From positions 29,502-93,501 of the forward strand of contig JBBDWR010000015.1 of assembly GCA_040902745.1 (NCBI GenBank): a stretch of DNA of 64,000 nt. Direction: 5' to 3'. The DNA is from JBBDWR01 sp040902745. Lineage in GTDB: Bacteria; Actinomycetota; UBA4738; HRBIN12. The notes under the pieces are model-generated. The model searched no databases. It was not told the origin of the DNA and saw only the letters and a list, made by a program, of their open reading frames with translations. Position numbers and translations under genes: made by a program. Shown piece after piece: positions 9,361-17,401 of the stretch. Position 1 is the first letter of the stretch. Every line of letters begins with the position of its first letter.

Positions 9361-11495
9361 GCTTTGACCGCAGGCGCGAAGCCGGGGATGTGACCCTCGC
9401 CTTCGCGCCAGAGACGCTCGAGGTCGTCGCCGGGCATCGGGCGAGCCATGTGGAACCCCTGGCCAAGCAGGCACCCGTTGCCGACCAAAAAGCCGAGCTC
9501 TTCTGCGGTCTCGACCCCTTCGGCCAGGGGCGTCATGCCGAGTGAGTGCGCCAGCTGCACCATCGCACTCACCATGCTTGCGCCGTCGGCGTCGGTGTCG
9601 ACCTCACGGATGAACGTCTGATCGATCTTCAGGATGTCCACCGGCAGATGCCGCAACCGCGAAAGCGAGGAGTGGCCGGTGCCGAAGTCGTCGATGGCGA
9701 TCCTTAGGCCCCACGCGTGCAGCTCTGCGAGCAGTCGCTGGGTGCGATCGGGGTCGGTCATCGCGGTGGACTCGGTGATCTCGACGACCACCGTTTTCGG
9801 ATCGATGTCGCACGCGTTGAGGCGTCCGAGGATCTCCTCACACAGGTTCGCCTGCCACAGTTGGCGCGGCGACAGGTTGAAACTCGCTTCGAGCGCGATC
9901 CCTCGCTGCTTCCACTGCTGCTGCTGGCGAGAGAGCTCCTCGATCACCCAGTCCCCGATCGCCCCGATCAAGCCCATCTCCTCCGCGAGAGGGATGAACT
10001 CCCCGGGTGGGACGAGTCCGCCGTTGGGGTCTCGCCAGCGCACCAGCGCCTCCACACCTTGGATCGTGCCGGTGTCCAGCTCGACGATCGGCTGATAGTG
10101 CAGCTCCCAATGCTGCTCCTCGACGGCGCGGCGCAGGCGCGTCGACAGCGACAGCTTGCTCGCGGAGTCCTCGTGGTGCTCGCTGAACACCAGATAGTTG
10201 CCGGGAGAAGAACGCTTCGTCTGGTACATCGCCGAGTCGGAGTTCTTCAAGAGGGTCTCGGCGTCCTGGGCGTCCTGCGGGAACAGACTGATGCCGATCG
10301 AGGCGGACGCGAAGAACTCCTGGCCGTTCAGGGTGAACGGCTGCTCGAACGCCTCCTTGACCCGCGAACCGACCGATTCGGCGACGAGCAGCGCAGCATC
10401 CGTCCCCGGCATCGCGCCGGTCCCTCGCTCGAGATCCGAAAGCAACAGCAGGAACTCGTCACCACCCTGGCGCGCGACCAGATCGGTCTCGCGCGTACAT
10501 CCGCGAAGGCGCTCCGCCAGCTGTCGCAGAAGCTCGTCCCCTGCATGGTGGCCGAGGGAGTCGTTGACGAGCTTGAAGTTGTCGAGGTCGAGGAACAGCA
10601 CGCCCACGCCGAGGTCGTGGCGCTTGGCACGGCCGAGCGCCATCTCCACCATCTCCTCGAACAGCGCCCGGTTCGGCAAGCCGGTGAGCTTGTCGTGGTA
10701 CGCGAGGAACGCAACCTGCTCCTCGGCCGCCTTGCGCTCGGAGATGTCGAGGATGACGCCTTGGATCAGCCACGCATCCCCGCTCTCGTTGCGGATGATC
10801 GAGGCCTGCTCCTGTACCCACTTCACGGTGCCGTCCTCGTGGACCATCCGGTACTCGTGATCGAGGAACTCCTCGTTGTTGTACGCCTGGGTGTACTCGT
10901 CCCATGCCCGCTCGATGTCCTCGGGATGCACGTGTTTACGCCACACGTAGGGATCGGCGAACCATTCCTCGGGTGTGACGCCGATCAGTGCCTCCACCTG
11001 CGGGCTGACGTAGATACTCGTGTCGTCCTCCGACACGGGGTCGATGTAGGTCACGCCGGGGAGATGATCGACCAAGGCCCGATACTTGGCCTCGGCTTCG
11101 AAACGCGCCTCCGAACCCGCAATCAGGTCGGTGATGTCGCGCAGCGTGACGAGGACCAGCGAGCCGCTCTCATCGTCGATGTCGACCTTGCCGACGTGCA
11201 CCTCGACGGCGACTTCGGACCCGTCCTTGCACCGACAGGCAGCCGCGCGCGCCGTCCCGTCGATCGCACCCAAACCATCCGGAAGCAAGATCTCGATCGG
11301 CTCGCCGCGCAACTCCTCACCGGAGAACCCGCAGAGATCCCGCGCCCTCGTGTTCGCGAACACGATGCGCCGGTCGGCGCCGGCGAGCACGAGACATTCG
11401 GGTGTTCCCTCGAGCAAGCGGTCCGCTGCAACGGTCCGTGGCAACGCGAACCACTCGGCGTTCGTAACGCCGGTCTCACGGGCGGAGCTGACCAC
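9357..11495 (-). CDS. PAS-PAS-GGDEF-EAL cyclic-di-GMP enzyme
   Basis: 712 aa, soluble. Two PAS domains (about 25-130 and 135-255) precede a GGDEF domain with intact G-G-D-E-F at 344-348 and an inhibitory-site R-E-T-D at 335-338, exactly five residues before it. An EAL domain follows (E-A-L at 482-484), with the later N-L-S, D-D-F-G-T-G and E-G-V-E-T motifs conserved. Both diguanylate cyclase and c-di-GMP phosphodiesterase activity look possible. The GTG at 11495 has a strong AAGGGGGG ribosome site. No membrane segment is seen, so the PAS domains would sense something cytoplasmic. Its stop overlaps that of the upstream convergent gene. Confidence 0.93.
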   Translation of the reverse strand: MVSSARETGVTNAEWFALPRTVAADRLLEGTPECLVLAGADRRIVFANTRARDLCGFSGEELRGEPIEILLPDGLGAIDGTARAAACRCKDGSEVAVEVHVGKVDIDDESGSLVLVTLRDITDLIAGSEARFEAEAKYRALVDHLPGVTYIDPVSEDDTSIYVSPQVEALIGVTPEEWFADPYVWRKHVHPEDIERAWDEYTQAYNNEEFLDHEYRMVHEDGTVKWVQEQASIIRNESGDAWLIQGVILDISERKAAEEQVAFLAYHDKLTGLPNRALFEEMVEMALGRAKRHDLGVGVLFLDLDNFKLVNDSLGHHAGDELLRQLAERLRGCTRETDLVARQGGDEFLLLLSDLERGTGAMPGTDAALLVAESVGSRVKEAFEQPFTLNGQEFFASASIGISLFPQDAQDAETLLKNSDSAMYQTKRSSPGNYLVFSEHHEDSASKLSLSTRLRRAVEEQHWELHYQPIVELDTGTIQGVEALVRWRDPNGGLVPPGEFIPLAEEMGLIGAIGDWVIEELSRQQQQWKQRGIALEASFNLSPRQLWQANLCEEILGRLNACDIDPKTVVVEITESTAMTDPDRTQRLLAELHAWGLRIAIDDFGTGHSSLSRLRHLPVDILKIDQTFIREVDTDADGASMVSAMVQLAHSLGMTPLAEGVETAEELGFLVGNGCLLGQGFHMARPMPGDDLERLWREGEGHIPGFAPAVKA

Positions 11496-11566
11496 AAATA
11501 AACCCCCCTTGGTATGCGATCCGATAGTTCTGCATCGGCCCGCCTCCGGGTCCGCCTGAGTCCGAT

Positions 11567-11584
11567 GTCGTGCCTAGGCACGAC
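11567..11584. promoter_or_regulatory. Perfect 18-bp palindrome
   Basis: GTCGTGCCTAGGCACGAC is a perfect 18-bp inverted repeat directly after the stop of the PuuD-like gene (stop at 11585) and 71 nt before the GTG of the GGDEF-EAL gene. It could be an operator for the GGDEF-EAL gene or a hairpin ending the upstream transcript. No T-run follows, so a classic terminator is unlikely. Confidence 0.45.
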
Positions 11585-12325
11585 TTACCCACGATCCGGT
11601 ACGCGTGAGCGGCGGGCGCGTAGCACGAGCTCGTCGAAGAGCCCCTGTTGGGCGGCATCCCCGGGGGCCGTGTCCTCGGGGTGCCACTGGACCCCAACCA
11701 TCCAGCCCTGGGGTCGTTCGAGCGCCTCGACGAGTCCGTCGGCCGAGCGCCCGGCCACGATCAACCCCTCACCCACGGTCTCGACCCCCTGATGGTGATG
11801 CGACGAACACGACGGCGCATCGACACCCATCGCCTCGTGCGTGCGTGAACCGGTCGTGAGGGCGACCTCGTGCGACGCAGGCTTGCCGCCGCCGGGGACG
11901 CCGTGTGCGATGAGATCCGGCACGTCGGGCAGGTGTGGGTGCAGGGTGCCGCCGAATGCGACGTTGAGCACCTGGAATCCCCGGCAGATCGCCAGGGTCG
12001 GCATCCCCGCACGGTCGGCGGCCGACAGCACGGAGAACTCCAGCGCATCGCGGTTCGGCTCCAGCCCGTACGCGCGATCGTCGGGTGCGCCGCCGGATCG
12101 AACAGGATCGAGATCGCCACCCCCGAGCAGCATCAGGCCGTCGAAGGGGGCCAAGATCTCCCCAGGATCGGCGTCGTCGGGAGACGCCAGCAATGCGGCG
12201 CGGCCACCCGCCCGGCCGATCGCCTCGACGTAGTTCGCGGGCGCGGCGAAACCGCCTGTGGACCAGCGCGACACGCGGCCGGGCGCAAGGTGGTACGCGG
12301 GGATCGCGATCAGTGGGCGCGCCAC
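11585..12325 (-). CDS. Gamma-glutamyl amide hydrolase, PuuD-like class-I glutamine amidotransferase
   Basis: 246 aa. Class-I glutamine-amidotransferase fold of the peptidase C26 / PuuD type: G-G-G-D near 68-71, nucleophile C114 in I-C-R-G, and H215/E217 in Q-W-H-P-E. The family hydrolyses gamma-glutamyl amides to release glutamate and the former amine compound. Its neighbours are a GS-like ligase, an ethanolamine-type permease, an SDR and an aldehyde dehydrogenase, so it probably performs the last step of a gamma-glutamylated amine pathway. The GTG start has a GGAGGG site upstream. Only 5 nt separate it from the preceding gene. Confidence 0.82.
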   Translation of the reverse strand: MARPLIAIPAYHLAPGRVSRWSTGGFAAPANYVEAIGRAGGRAALLASPDDADPGEILAPFDGLMLLGGGDLDPVRSGGAPDDRAYGLEPNRDALEFSVLSAADRAGMPTLAICRGFQVLNVAFGGTLHPHLPDVPDLIAHGVPGGGKPASHEVALTTGSRTHEAMGVDAPSCSSHHHQGVETVGEGLIVAGRSADGLVEALERPQGWMVGVQWHPEDTAPGDAAQQGLFDELVLRARRSRVPDRG

Positions 12326-12330
12326 GAAGC

Positions 12331-13044
12331 TTATCCCTCCTGCGCCGCGATCCGCGCGAACGCACGGAACACCTCGGCGCCCTTACGCTCATGTCCCACG
12401 AGGTGACGATCGGCCTCGGCGCGGATCCGCTCAGGGGACTTGCCCCACTCGGTCGCGAGTGTGTCGGGACCGAATCCCTCGATCCACAGGTCGATCTCCG
12501 GCCTGTCGATCTCGAGATGGAACTGGAACCCCCACGCCCGGTCGCCGATCCGGTAGGCCTGTACCGGGGTCGTCGACGAGGTCGCCAGCAGCTCCGCCCC
12601 GGCCGGCAACTCGACCATGTCCTCGTGCCAATGGAAGACCATGTCGCCGGTCGCATACGAGGCTGTCAACGGATCTGCCGCAGCCGCATGGGTCGATTCG
12701 AGCGGCTCGAACCCGATCTCGCGCGCCGGCGCCTTGGCGACCCCGTAGTCGAACGCCCTCGCGAGGAGCTGCCCGCCGAGGCAGATGCCCAGGAAGGGAA
12801 CCCGGGCGTCGACCGCGCGCCGCGTCAGGTTGCGCACCCGGTCGAGGAACGGAAACTCCCGAACCTGGTCGACGTTCATCGAGCCGCCGAACATCACCAC
12901 GCCGGAGACCTCGCCGAGCTCGGGGAGGTGCTCGCCACCGAGGGCATCGACCACACGCCACGGGACGTGTTCGGCGTCATAAACACGCGGAGCGATCCCG
13001 AACGTCTCGTCCGGATCGTTGCGGATGAACGCGAGCGGCTGCAT
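12331..13044 (-). CDS. Class-I glutamine amidotransferase, GMP-synthase-like, stand-alone
   Basis: 237 aa from the ATG at 13044. Glutaminase-type triad: nucleophile C88 in G-I-C-L-G-G-Q, with H176 and E178 in F-H-L-E. No synthetase domain is fused. Stand-alone proteins of this kind are often called GMP-synthase-like amidotransferases, and some act as gamma-glutamyl peptidases. Here it is probably co-transcribed with the PuuD-like hydrolase 5 nt downstream. The start is set by a TAGGCT element 7 nt upstream; the longer open frame runs over the ligase gene and is rejected. Confidence 0.78.
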   Translation of the reverse strand: MQPLAFIRNDPDETFGIAPRVYDAEHVPWRVVDALGGEHLPELGEVSGVVMFGGSMNVDQVREFPFLDRVRNLTRRAVDARVPFLGICLGGQLLARAFDYGVAKAPAREIGFEPLESTHAAAADPLTASYATGDMVFHWHEDMVELPAGAELLATSSTTPVQAYRIGDRAWGFQFHLEIDRPEIDLWIEGFGPDTLATEWGKSPERIRAEADRHLVGHERKGAEVFRAFARIAAQEG

Positions 13045-13051
13045 CCCGGCG

Positions 13052-13057
13052 AGCCTA
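13052..13057 (-). promoter_or_regulatory. -10 element of a leaderless transcript
   Basis: TAGGCT on the minus strand ends 7 nt before the ATG at 13044, within the 28-nt gap after the GS-like gene. It implies a separate transcript for the two amidotransferases. Confidence 0.45.
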
Positions 13058-13072
13058 GCAGCGCGGTCGGGT

Positions 13073-14449
13073 CTACCCGCGCTCGAAGTAGCGCTCCATC
13101 TCCCAGTTCGTGACGACCTGGTTGTCGAAGATGCTCTGCTCCTGACGGGCGACGTTGACCAGGTGCTCGAACACGAAGTCACCGAGCGCGGCGCGCGCCA
13201 CCTCGCTGCGTTGGAATGCGTCGACCGCCTCGTGAAGGCTCGAAGGAACCCGCGGCACGTCCTTTGCCTCGTAGGCGTTCCCTTGGAACATCGGCGGTCG
13301 CTCGATGCCCTCCTCGATCCCGTACAGGCCGCCGGCGATCGTCGCCGCGTACCCGAGGTACGGGTTGACGTCCGCGCCGGGGATCCGATTCTCAACGCGG
13401 TTCGCCTTGTGCTCGCCGACGACCCGGAAACCGCACGTGCGGTTGTCGTGGCTCCACACGATGGCGGTCGGCGCCCACGACCCGAGTTGGTACCGCTTGT
13501 AGGAGTTCACGAAGGGCGCGAACATCCACGCCATCTCGCGCGAGGTCGCCATCATCCCGCCGAGGTAATGACCAAAGGTGTCCGACATCCCATGCTCGCC
13601 TGCCTCGTCCCACATCAGCGACTGGGTGCCGTCCGCGTTCCACAAGCTCGAGTGCATGTGGCAGCTGCTGCCGGCTTCGGCCATCGACCACTTCGCCATG
13701 AACGTGATCGCGGCGCCGCTCAGCGCTGCGATCTCCTTCGCGGCGTGCTTGTAGAACACGTGGTTGTCGGCCGTATCGAGCACATCGCGATAGGTGATGT
13801 TGATCTCGTGTTGCCCCTTGCCGAACTCTCCCTTGGAGAACTCCACAGGGATCCCCGCAGCGGCCACGTCGTTGCGGATCTTGCGGATGATCCACTCGTC
13901 CTTGGTGGTCTGCAGCATGTGGTAATCCATGATGTAGGTCGAGCTCGGCTGCAGATCCCGATAACCCTTCAGGGCCGCCTGCTCGTAGGAGTCCTTGAAC
14001 AGGTAGAACTCGAGTTCGGATCCCGTCTTGACCGTGTACCCGGCTGCGGCCGCACGGGCGATCTGCCGCTTGAGGATCTGCCGGGGCGCCACTTCGACGG
14101 GCTCGCCCGTTTCCTCATCGGCAACGTCGCAGATCACCATCACGGTCTTCTCGATCCACGGACACAGGGACAGGGTGGCCATGTCCGGGACCATCTTGAA
14201 GTCGCCGTAGCCCGTCTCCCAACTGGCGTATGCGAAGCCGGGAAGCGGTTCCATCTCCATGTCGACCGCCAGCAGGTACAGACACGCGTGCAACCCTTCG
14301 TCCCCGAGGACCTCGTCGAGGAAGAAGTGCGGCAGTATCCGCTTGCCCATGAAGCGTCCCTGCAGGTCGGTGAACATGCACAAGACCGTGTCGACCTCGC
14401 CCGCGTCGGTGAGCTCCTCGAGCTGCTTCGCACTCAGGTTTCCGGCCAC
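13073..14449 (-). CDS. Glutamine-synthetase-like gamma-glutamyl amine ligase
   Basis: 458 aa from the GTG at 14449, which has a GGAGG ribosome site 4 nt upstream. The N-terminal beta-grasp part contains F-T-D-L-Q-G-R-F, as in GlnA-like ligases of the PuuA/IpuC/GlnA4 type. The C-terminal catalytic part shows G-S-E-L-E-F, the metal and ATP motifs around H-M-H-S-S, and R-I-P-G. No adenylylation-tyrosine context typical of housekeeping GlnA was seen. With an ethanolamine-type permease upstream and a gamma-glutamyl hydrolase downstream it most likely glutamylates an amine (ethanolamine favoured; putrescine or another amine possible). Confidence 0.85.
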   Translation of the reverse strand: MAGNLSAKQLEELTDAGEVDTVLCMFTDLQGRFMGKRILPHFFLDEVLGDEGLHACLYLLAVDMEMEPLPGFAYASWETGYGDFKMVPDMATLSLCPWIEKTVMVICDVADEETGEPVEVAPRQILKRQIARAAAAGYTVKTGSELEFYLFKDSYEQAALKGYRDLQPSSTYIMDYHMLQTTKDEWIIRKIRNDVAAAGIPVEFSKGEFGKGQHEINITYRDVLDTADNHVFYKHAAKEIAALSGAAITFMAKWSMAEAGSSCHMHSSLWNADGTQSLMWDEAGEHGMSDTFGHYLGGMMATSREMAWMFAPFVNSYKRYQLGSWAPTAIVWSHDNRTCGFRVVGEHKANRVENRIPGADVNPYLGYAATIAGGLYGIEEGIERPPMFQGNAYEAKDVPRVPSSLHEAVDAFQRSEVARAALGDFVFEHLVNVARQEQSIFDNQVVTNWEMERYFERG

Positions 14450-14531
14450 CGCGCCTCCTTTGCTCGCATGTGGGTGCACGAGGGGCGGCGGACCGTGCCG
14501 GCCGCCGCCCCTCACGCCGCGATGTCGTCGC

Positions 14532-16058
14532 TCAGGACGTCGTCGTGTCGGTGACCTTCGTCTTGCCGTATCCCTCTTCGGCAGGGTGCCCGTGCTCACC
14601 TTGGGTGACCGCGAACTCCTCCTCCGGCGAGAGGATCAGCTTGTGACGACCCGTGATCGCGAAGTAGATGATCGCGATCGCGAACCAGATCGCGACCCCG
14701 TAGACGCCGGGACGGTAGGCCTCGTCCAGGTACAACGAGACCAACGCGATCACCGCGATCGTCCCGGCTATCACCGCACCCACGATGCCGACGGGGCTGC
14801 GATAGGGACGCTCGATATTCGGCATATTTCGGCGGAGCAGGACGAAAGAGATCATCTGCATCGAGTAGGAGATCACCGCACCGAACACCGCCATGTTCAG
14901 CAACGCGGCGCCGACGCTGGTGCCCTCGGAGTTCTGCTGCGACCAGATGACCCACGCGGCCAGGTACCCGATGCCCCCGCCCAACAACAGCGCGACCCAT
15001 GGGGTCTTGCGCTCACCATGGGTGATCGACATCCAATGCGGGAAGTAGCCCGCGCGCGACAACGAGTAGATGTTGCGACCGTACGCGTAGATGATCGTGT
15101 GGAAGCTCGCGATCAATCCCGCCAGGGCGAGCAGCCCGAAGATCGCGGCCAGTTTGGCGCTCGATCCGAAGATCGTTCCGAATCCTTCGAGCAAGGGCTC
15201 GTCCGAAGCTCCGATGGCCTGGGCGCCCGGTTGGATGCCGGGGTTGAGCACAAGCACGAATCCGGCCGTGATGATCAGCGTGAGCAGGCCGTACATCGTT
15301 CCCTTCGGGATGTCCCGCTTCGGATCCATCGACTCTTCGGCCGCCAACGGGAGTTCCTCGATCGCCAGGTAGAACCAGATCGCATACGGCAATGCTTTGA
15401 AGATGCCGCTTACCCCGAAGGGTAAGAAGGTCGAGTTCCCGGGCTCGGGTGGGATGTTCGTGAGCAGGCTGGCGTCGAACTTCGGGATCGCTCCGATGAT
15501 GAACACCAGCAAGATCCCCAAAGCGAGGAAGCAGATGATCACCGAGAAGCGCATCGTCGCTTCGATCCCGACGATGTTCAGAAGGACGAAGATCCCGTAG
15601 AAGATCGCCCACCACGCCGGTTGCGGAATACTCAACCCGAACAACTCGTCGAACACTGGTTGTGCGTACGCGCCGGCGAAGAACACGATCACCGCCGGTG
15701 TGATCACGTACTCGATGTTCTCTCCCAGGCCCGTGATGAACCCACCCCACGGCCCCATCGCGGATCGCCCGAACGAATAGGCACCGCCCGTGTGCGGCAT
15801 GGCCGGGGACATCTCCGCGATCGAGTAGCACAGGCCGATATACATCACCGTGATGACCACGGTGGCGACGACGAGGCCGCCCCAGCCTGCCGCGCCGATG
15901 CCGAAGTTCCATCCCGAGAAATCACCCGAGATAACCGCAGCAACTCCGAGCGCCCACAGGGACCACACACCTGCGTGACGACGGAGCCCTCGTTGCTCGA
16001 AGTACCCGTGCTCGGCCTCTCGATAAGTGACCGAACCGACCTTCTTCGACTCAGCCAA
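14532..16058 (-). CDS. APC-family permease, ethanolamine-permease type
   Basis: 508 aa from a TTG at 16058. About 12 transmembrane helices. Diagnostic stretches of the ethanolamine-permease family are present: I-S-G-D-F-S-G-W-N near the first helix, A-E-M-S-P-A-x-P-H-T-G-G-A-Y, and later A-E-E-S-x-D-P-K-R-D. The TTG has a strong GGGGGAGG site upstream, better than any longer start (ATG/GTG codons up to 16118). It probably imports the amine processed by the ligase 82 nt downstream. Polyamine uptake cannot be excluded from sequence alone. Confidence 0.87.
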   Translation of the reverse strand: MAESKKVGSVTYREAEHGYFEQRGLRRHAGVWSLWALGVAAVISGDFSGWNFGIGAAGWGGLVVATVVITVMYIGLCYSIAEMSPAMPHTGGAYSFGRSAMGPWGGFITGLGENIEYVITPAVIVFFAGAYAQPVFDELFGLSIPQPAWWAIFYGIFVLLNIVGIEATMRFSVIICFLALGILLVFIIGAIPKFDASLLTNIPPEPGNSTFLPFGVSGIFKALPYAIWFYLAIEELPLAAEESMDPKRDIPKGTMYGLLTLIITAGFVLVLNPGIQPGAQAIGASDEPLLEGFGTIFGSSAKLAAIFGLLALAGLIASFHTIIYAYGRNIYSLSRAGYFPHWMSITHGERKTPWVALLLGGGIGYLAAWVIWSQQNSEGTSVGAALLNMAVFGAVISYSMQMISFVLLRRNMPNIERPYRSPVGIVGAVIAGTIAVIALVSLYLDEAYRPGVYGVAIWFAIAIIYFAITGRHKLILSPEEEFAVTQGEHGHPAEEGYGKTKVTDTTTS

Positions 16059-16216
16059 CGTGCACCTCCCCCTGGTGACGACGTGACCGGCTCCAAGCCG
16101 ATTGCGTATCTGAGGCACACGTATCCCGACGTGTCAAACGCGTCGGCGGAGAGGTCGCTCTCCGATGCAACAGCGGGAGCGACGGGAACGGCAGGGGTTG
16201 GCGGTGCGGTCGCCGC

Positions 16217-16495
16217 TCAGCCGCGGGCACGACGGAGGTCGCGCGCCATCCGCGACGCTGCGAGCAGCGCGATCGCCGCGATCACCGACGGCAACGCGAA
16301 GCCATAGGTGCCCGCCACGGTGGCCCACAACAACCCACCCAGCAGCACGGCCACGATCAACGGCACCGACGGTCGCATCCGGAACACGCCAACCGCGGCC
16401 GCCATCATCACGCAGGCGGCCACGAGGGGCGTGAAGTCGAACTCTCCCGACGTGAAGGCGCGGCCCACGCCTGTTGCGATCAGGGGAAGGGTCAT
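16217..16495 (-). CDS. Small membrane protein, unknown function
   Basis: 92 aa with about three hydrophobic helices (roughly 22-40, 42-62 and 64-80) and a basic, arginine-rich C-terminus. Not recognised. It sits between the SDR and the permease on the same strand. A TACGAT element 6 nt before the ATG supports both the start and a separate leaderless transcript. Confidence 0.5.
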   Translation of the reverse strand: MTLPLIATGVGRAFTSGEFDFTPLVAACVMMAAAVGVFRMRPSVPLIVAVLLGGLLWATVAGTYGFALPSVIAAIALLAASRMARDLRRARG

Positions 16496-16501
16496 CTCTG
16501 G

Positions 16502-16507
16502 ATCGTA
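16502..16507 (-). promoter_or_regulatory. -10 element of a leaderless transcript
   Basis: TACGAT on the minus strand ends 6 nt before the ATG at 16495, with no ribosome site between. Confidence 0.45.
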
Positions 16508-16533
16508 CGCCGACTCCCGCGAAGGGTGATCGG

Positions 16534-17307
16534 CTACTCGGGCGTGACGTAGGCGGCGCTGATCCCACCATCAACGATCAGCGACGCGCCGGTCATGAAT
16601 GAGCTGTCGTCGGATGCAAGGAACAACGCCGCCTTGGCGAGTTCCTCCGCCTGTCCCAGCCTGCCCATCGGGATATGCACGAACCGTCGCTGCCGCTGTG
16701 CGGGATCCGCGAGCAGCTCCGCGAGCAAAGGCGTGTCGATCGGTCCCGGACACAGGGCGTTCGCCCGGATCCCGCGGCGTGCGTATTCGACCGCGATCTC
16801 GCGCGTCATCGACAGGACCGCCCCCTTGGAGGCTGTGTAGGCGGTCTGCGACGTCGCCGCGCCCATCCAGGCGACGAACGACGCGACGTTGATGACCGAG
16901 CCGCCGCCGGCGTCGATCATCGCGGGGATCCCGTACTTGCAGCCGAACGCGACGCCCTTCACGTTGATCGCCAGCGTGGTGTCCCAGATCCGTTCCTCGG
17001 TCGCATCCACCGAGCCGTCTTCGGCGAGCATCACCCCGGCATTGTTGTAGAGGATGTGCAAGCCACCGTAGGTGTCGACAGAGTGGCGCACCATCGCCTC
17101 AGCGTCGGCCTCGCGCGCGACGTCCGCATGCACGAAGTTCGCCGAACCGCCGGCGTCGACGATCGCGGTTGCCGTCGCGTTCCCCCGATCGTCGTCCACG
17201 TCGGTGAGCACGACCCGTGCCCCCTCGCGGGCGAACAGCTCGGAGGCCACCCTGCCCATGCCGCTCGCCCCGCCGGTGATCAGCGCGACCTTCCCCTCTA
17301 ACCGCAT
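16534..17307 (-). CDS. Short-chain dehydrogenase/reductase
   Basis: 257 aa from the ATG at 17307, which is preceded by GGAGGAAGGAAG. Classical SDR: nucleotide-binding T-G-G-A-S-G-M-G (11-18), N-N-A-G (88-91), S143, Y157 and K161. D36 after the second strand points to NAD(H). In the amine pathway it could oxidise the alcohol of gamma-glutamylethanolamide to an aldehyde for the divergent dehydrogenase; this is inference. The much longer frame upstream is antisense to the aldehyde dehydrogenase gene and is not part of it. Confidence 0.85.
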   Translation of the reverse strand: MRLEGKVALITGGASGMGRVASELFAREGARVVLTDVDDDRGNATATAIVDAGGSANFVHADVAREADAEAMVRHSVDTYGGLHILYNNAGVMLAEDGSVDATEERIWDTTLAINVKGVAFGCKYGIPAMIDAGGGSVINVASFVAWMGAATSQTAYTASKGAVLSMTREIAVEYARRGIRANALCPGPIDTPLLAELLADPAQRQRRFVHIPMGRLGQAEELAKAALFLASDDSSFMTGASLIVDGGISAAYVTPE

Positions 17308-17401
17308 CGCAGCTTCCTTCCTCCGATGGGCCGACAGCCTAGCGCGGGCCGGTTCGTCGGGGCTTATCATCGCTTCGCACCAACCCGCAAGGAGCTGACG
17401 C

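Noticed and set aside
11496..11600. Cyclic-di-GMP riboswitch before the GGDEF-EAL gene
   Set aside because: The GEMM-type conserved core was not found; only a palindrome, a short hairpin and a strong ribosome site are present.
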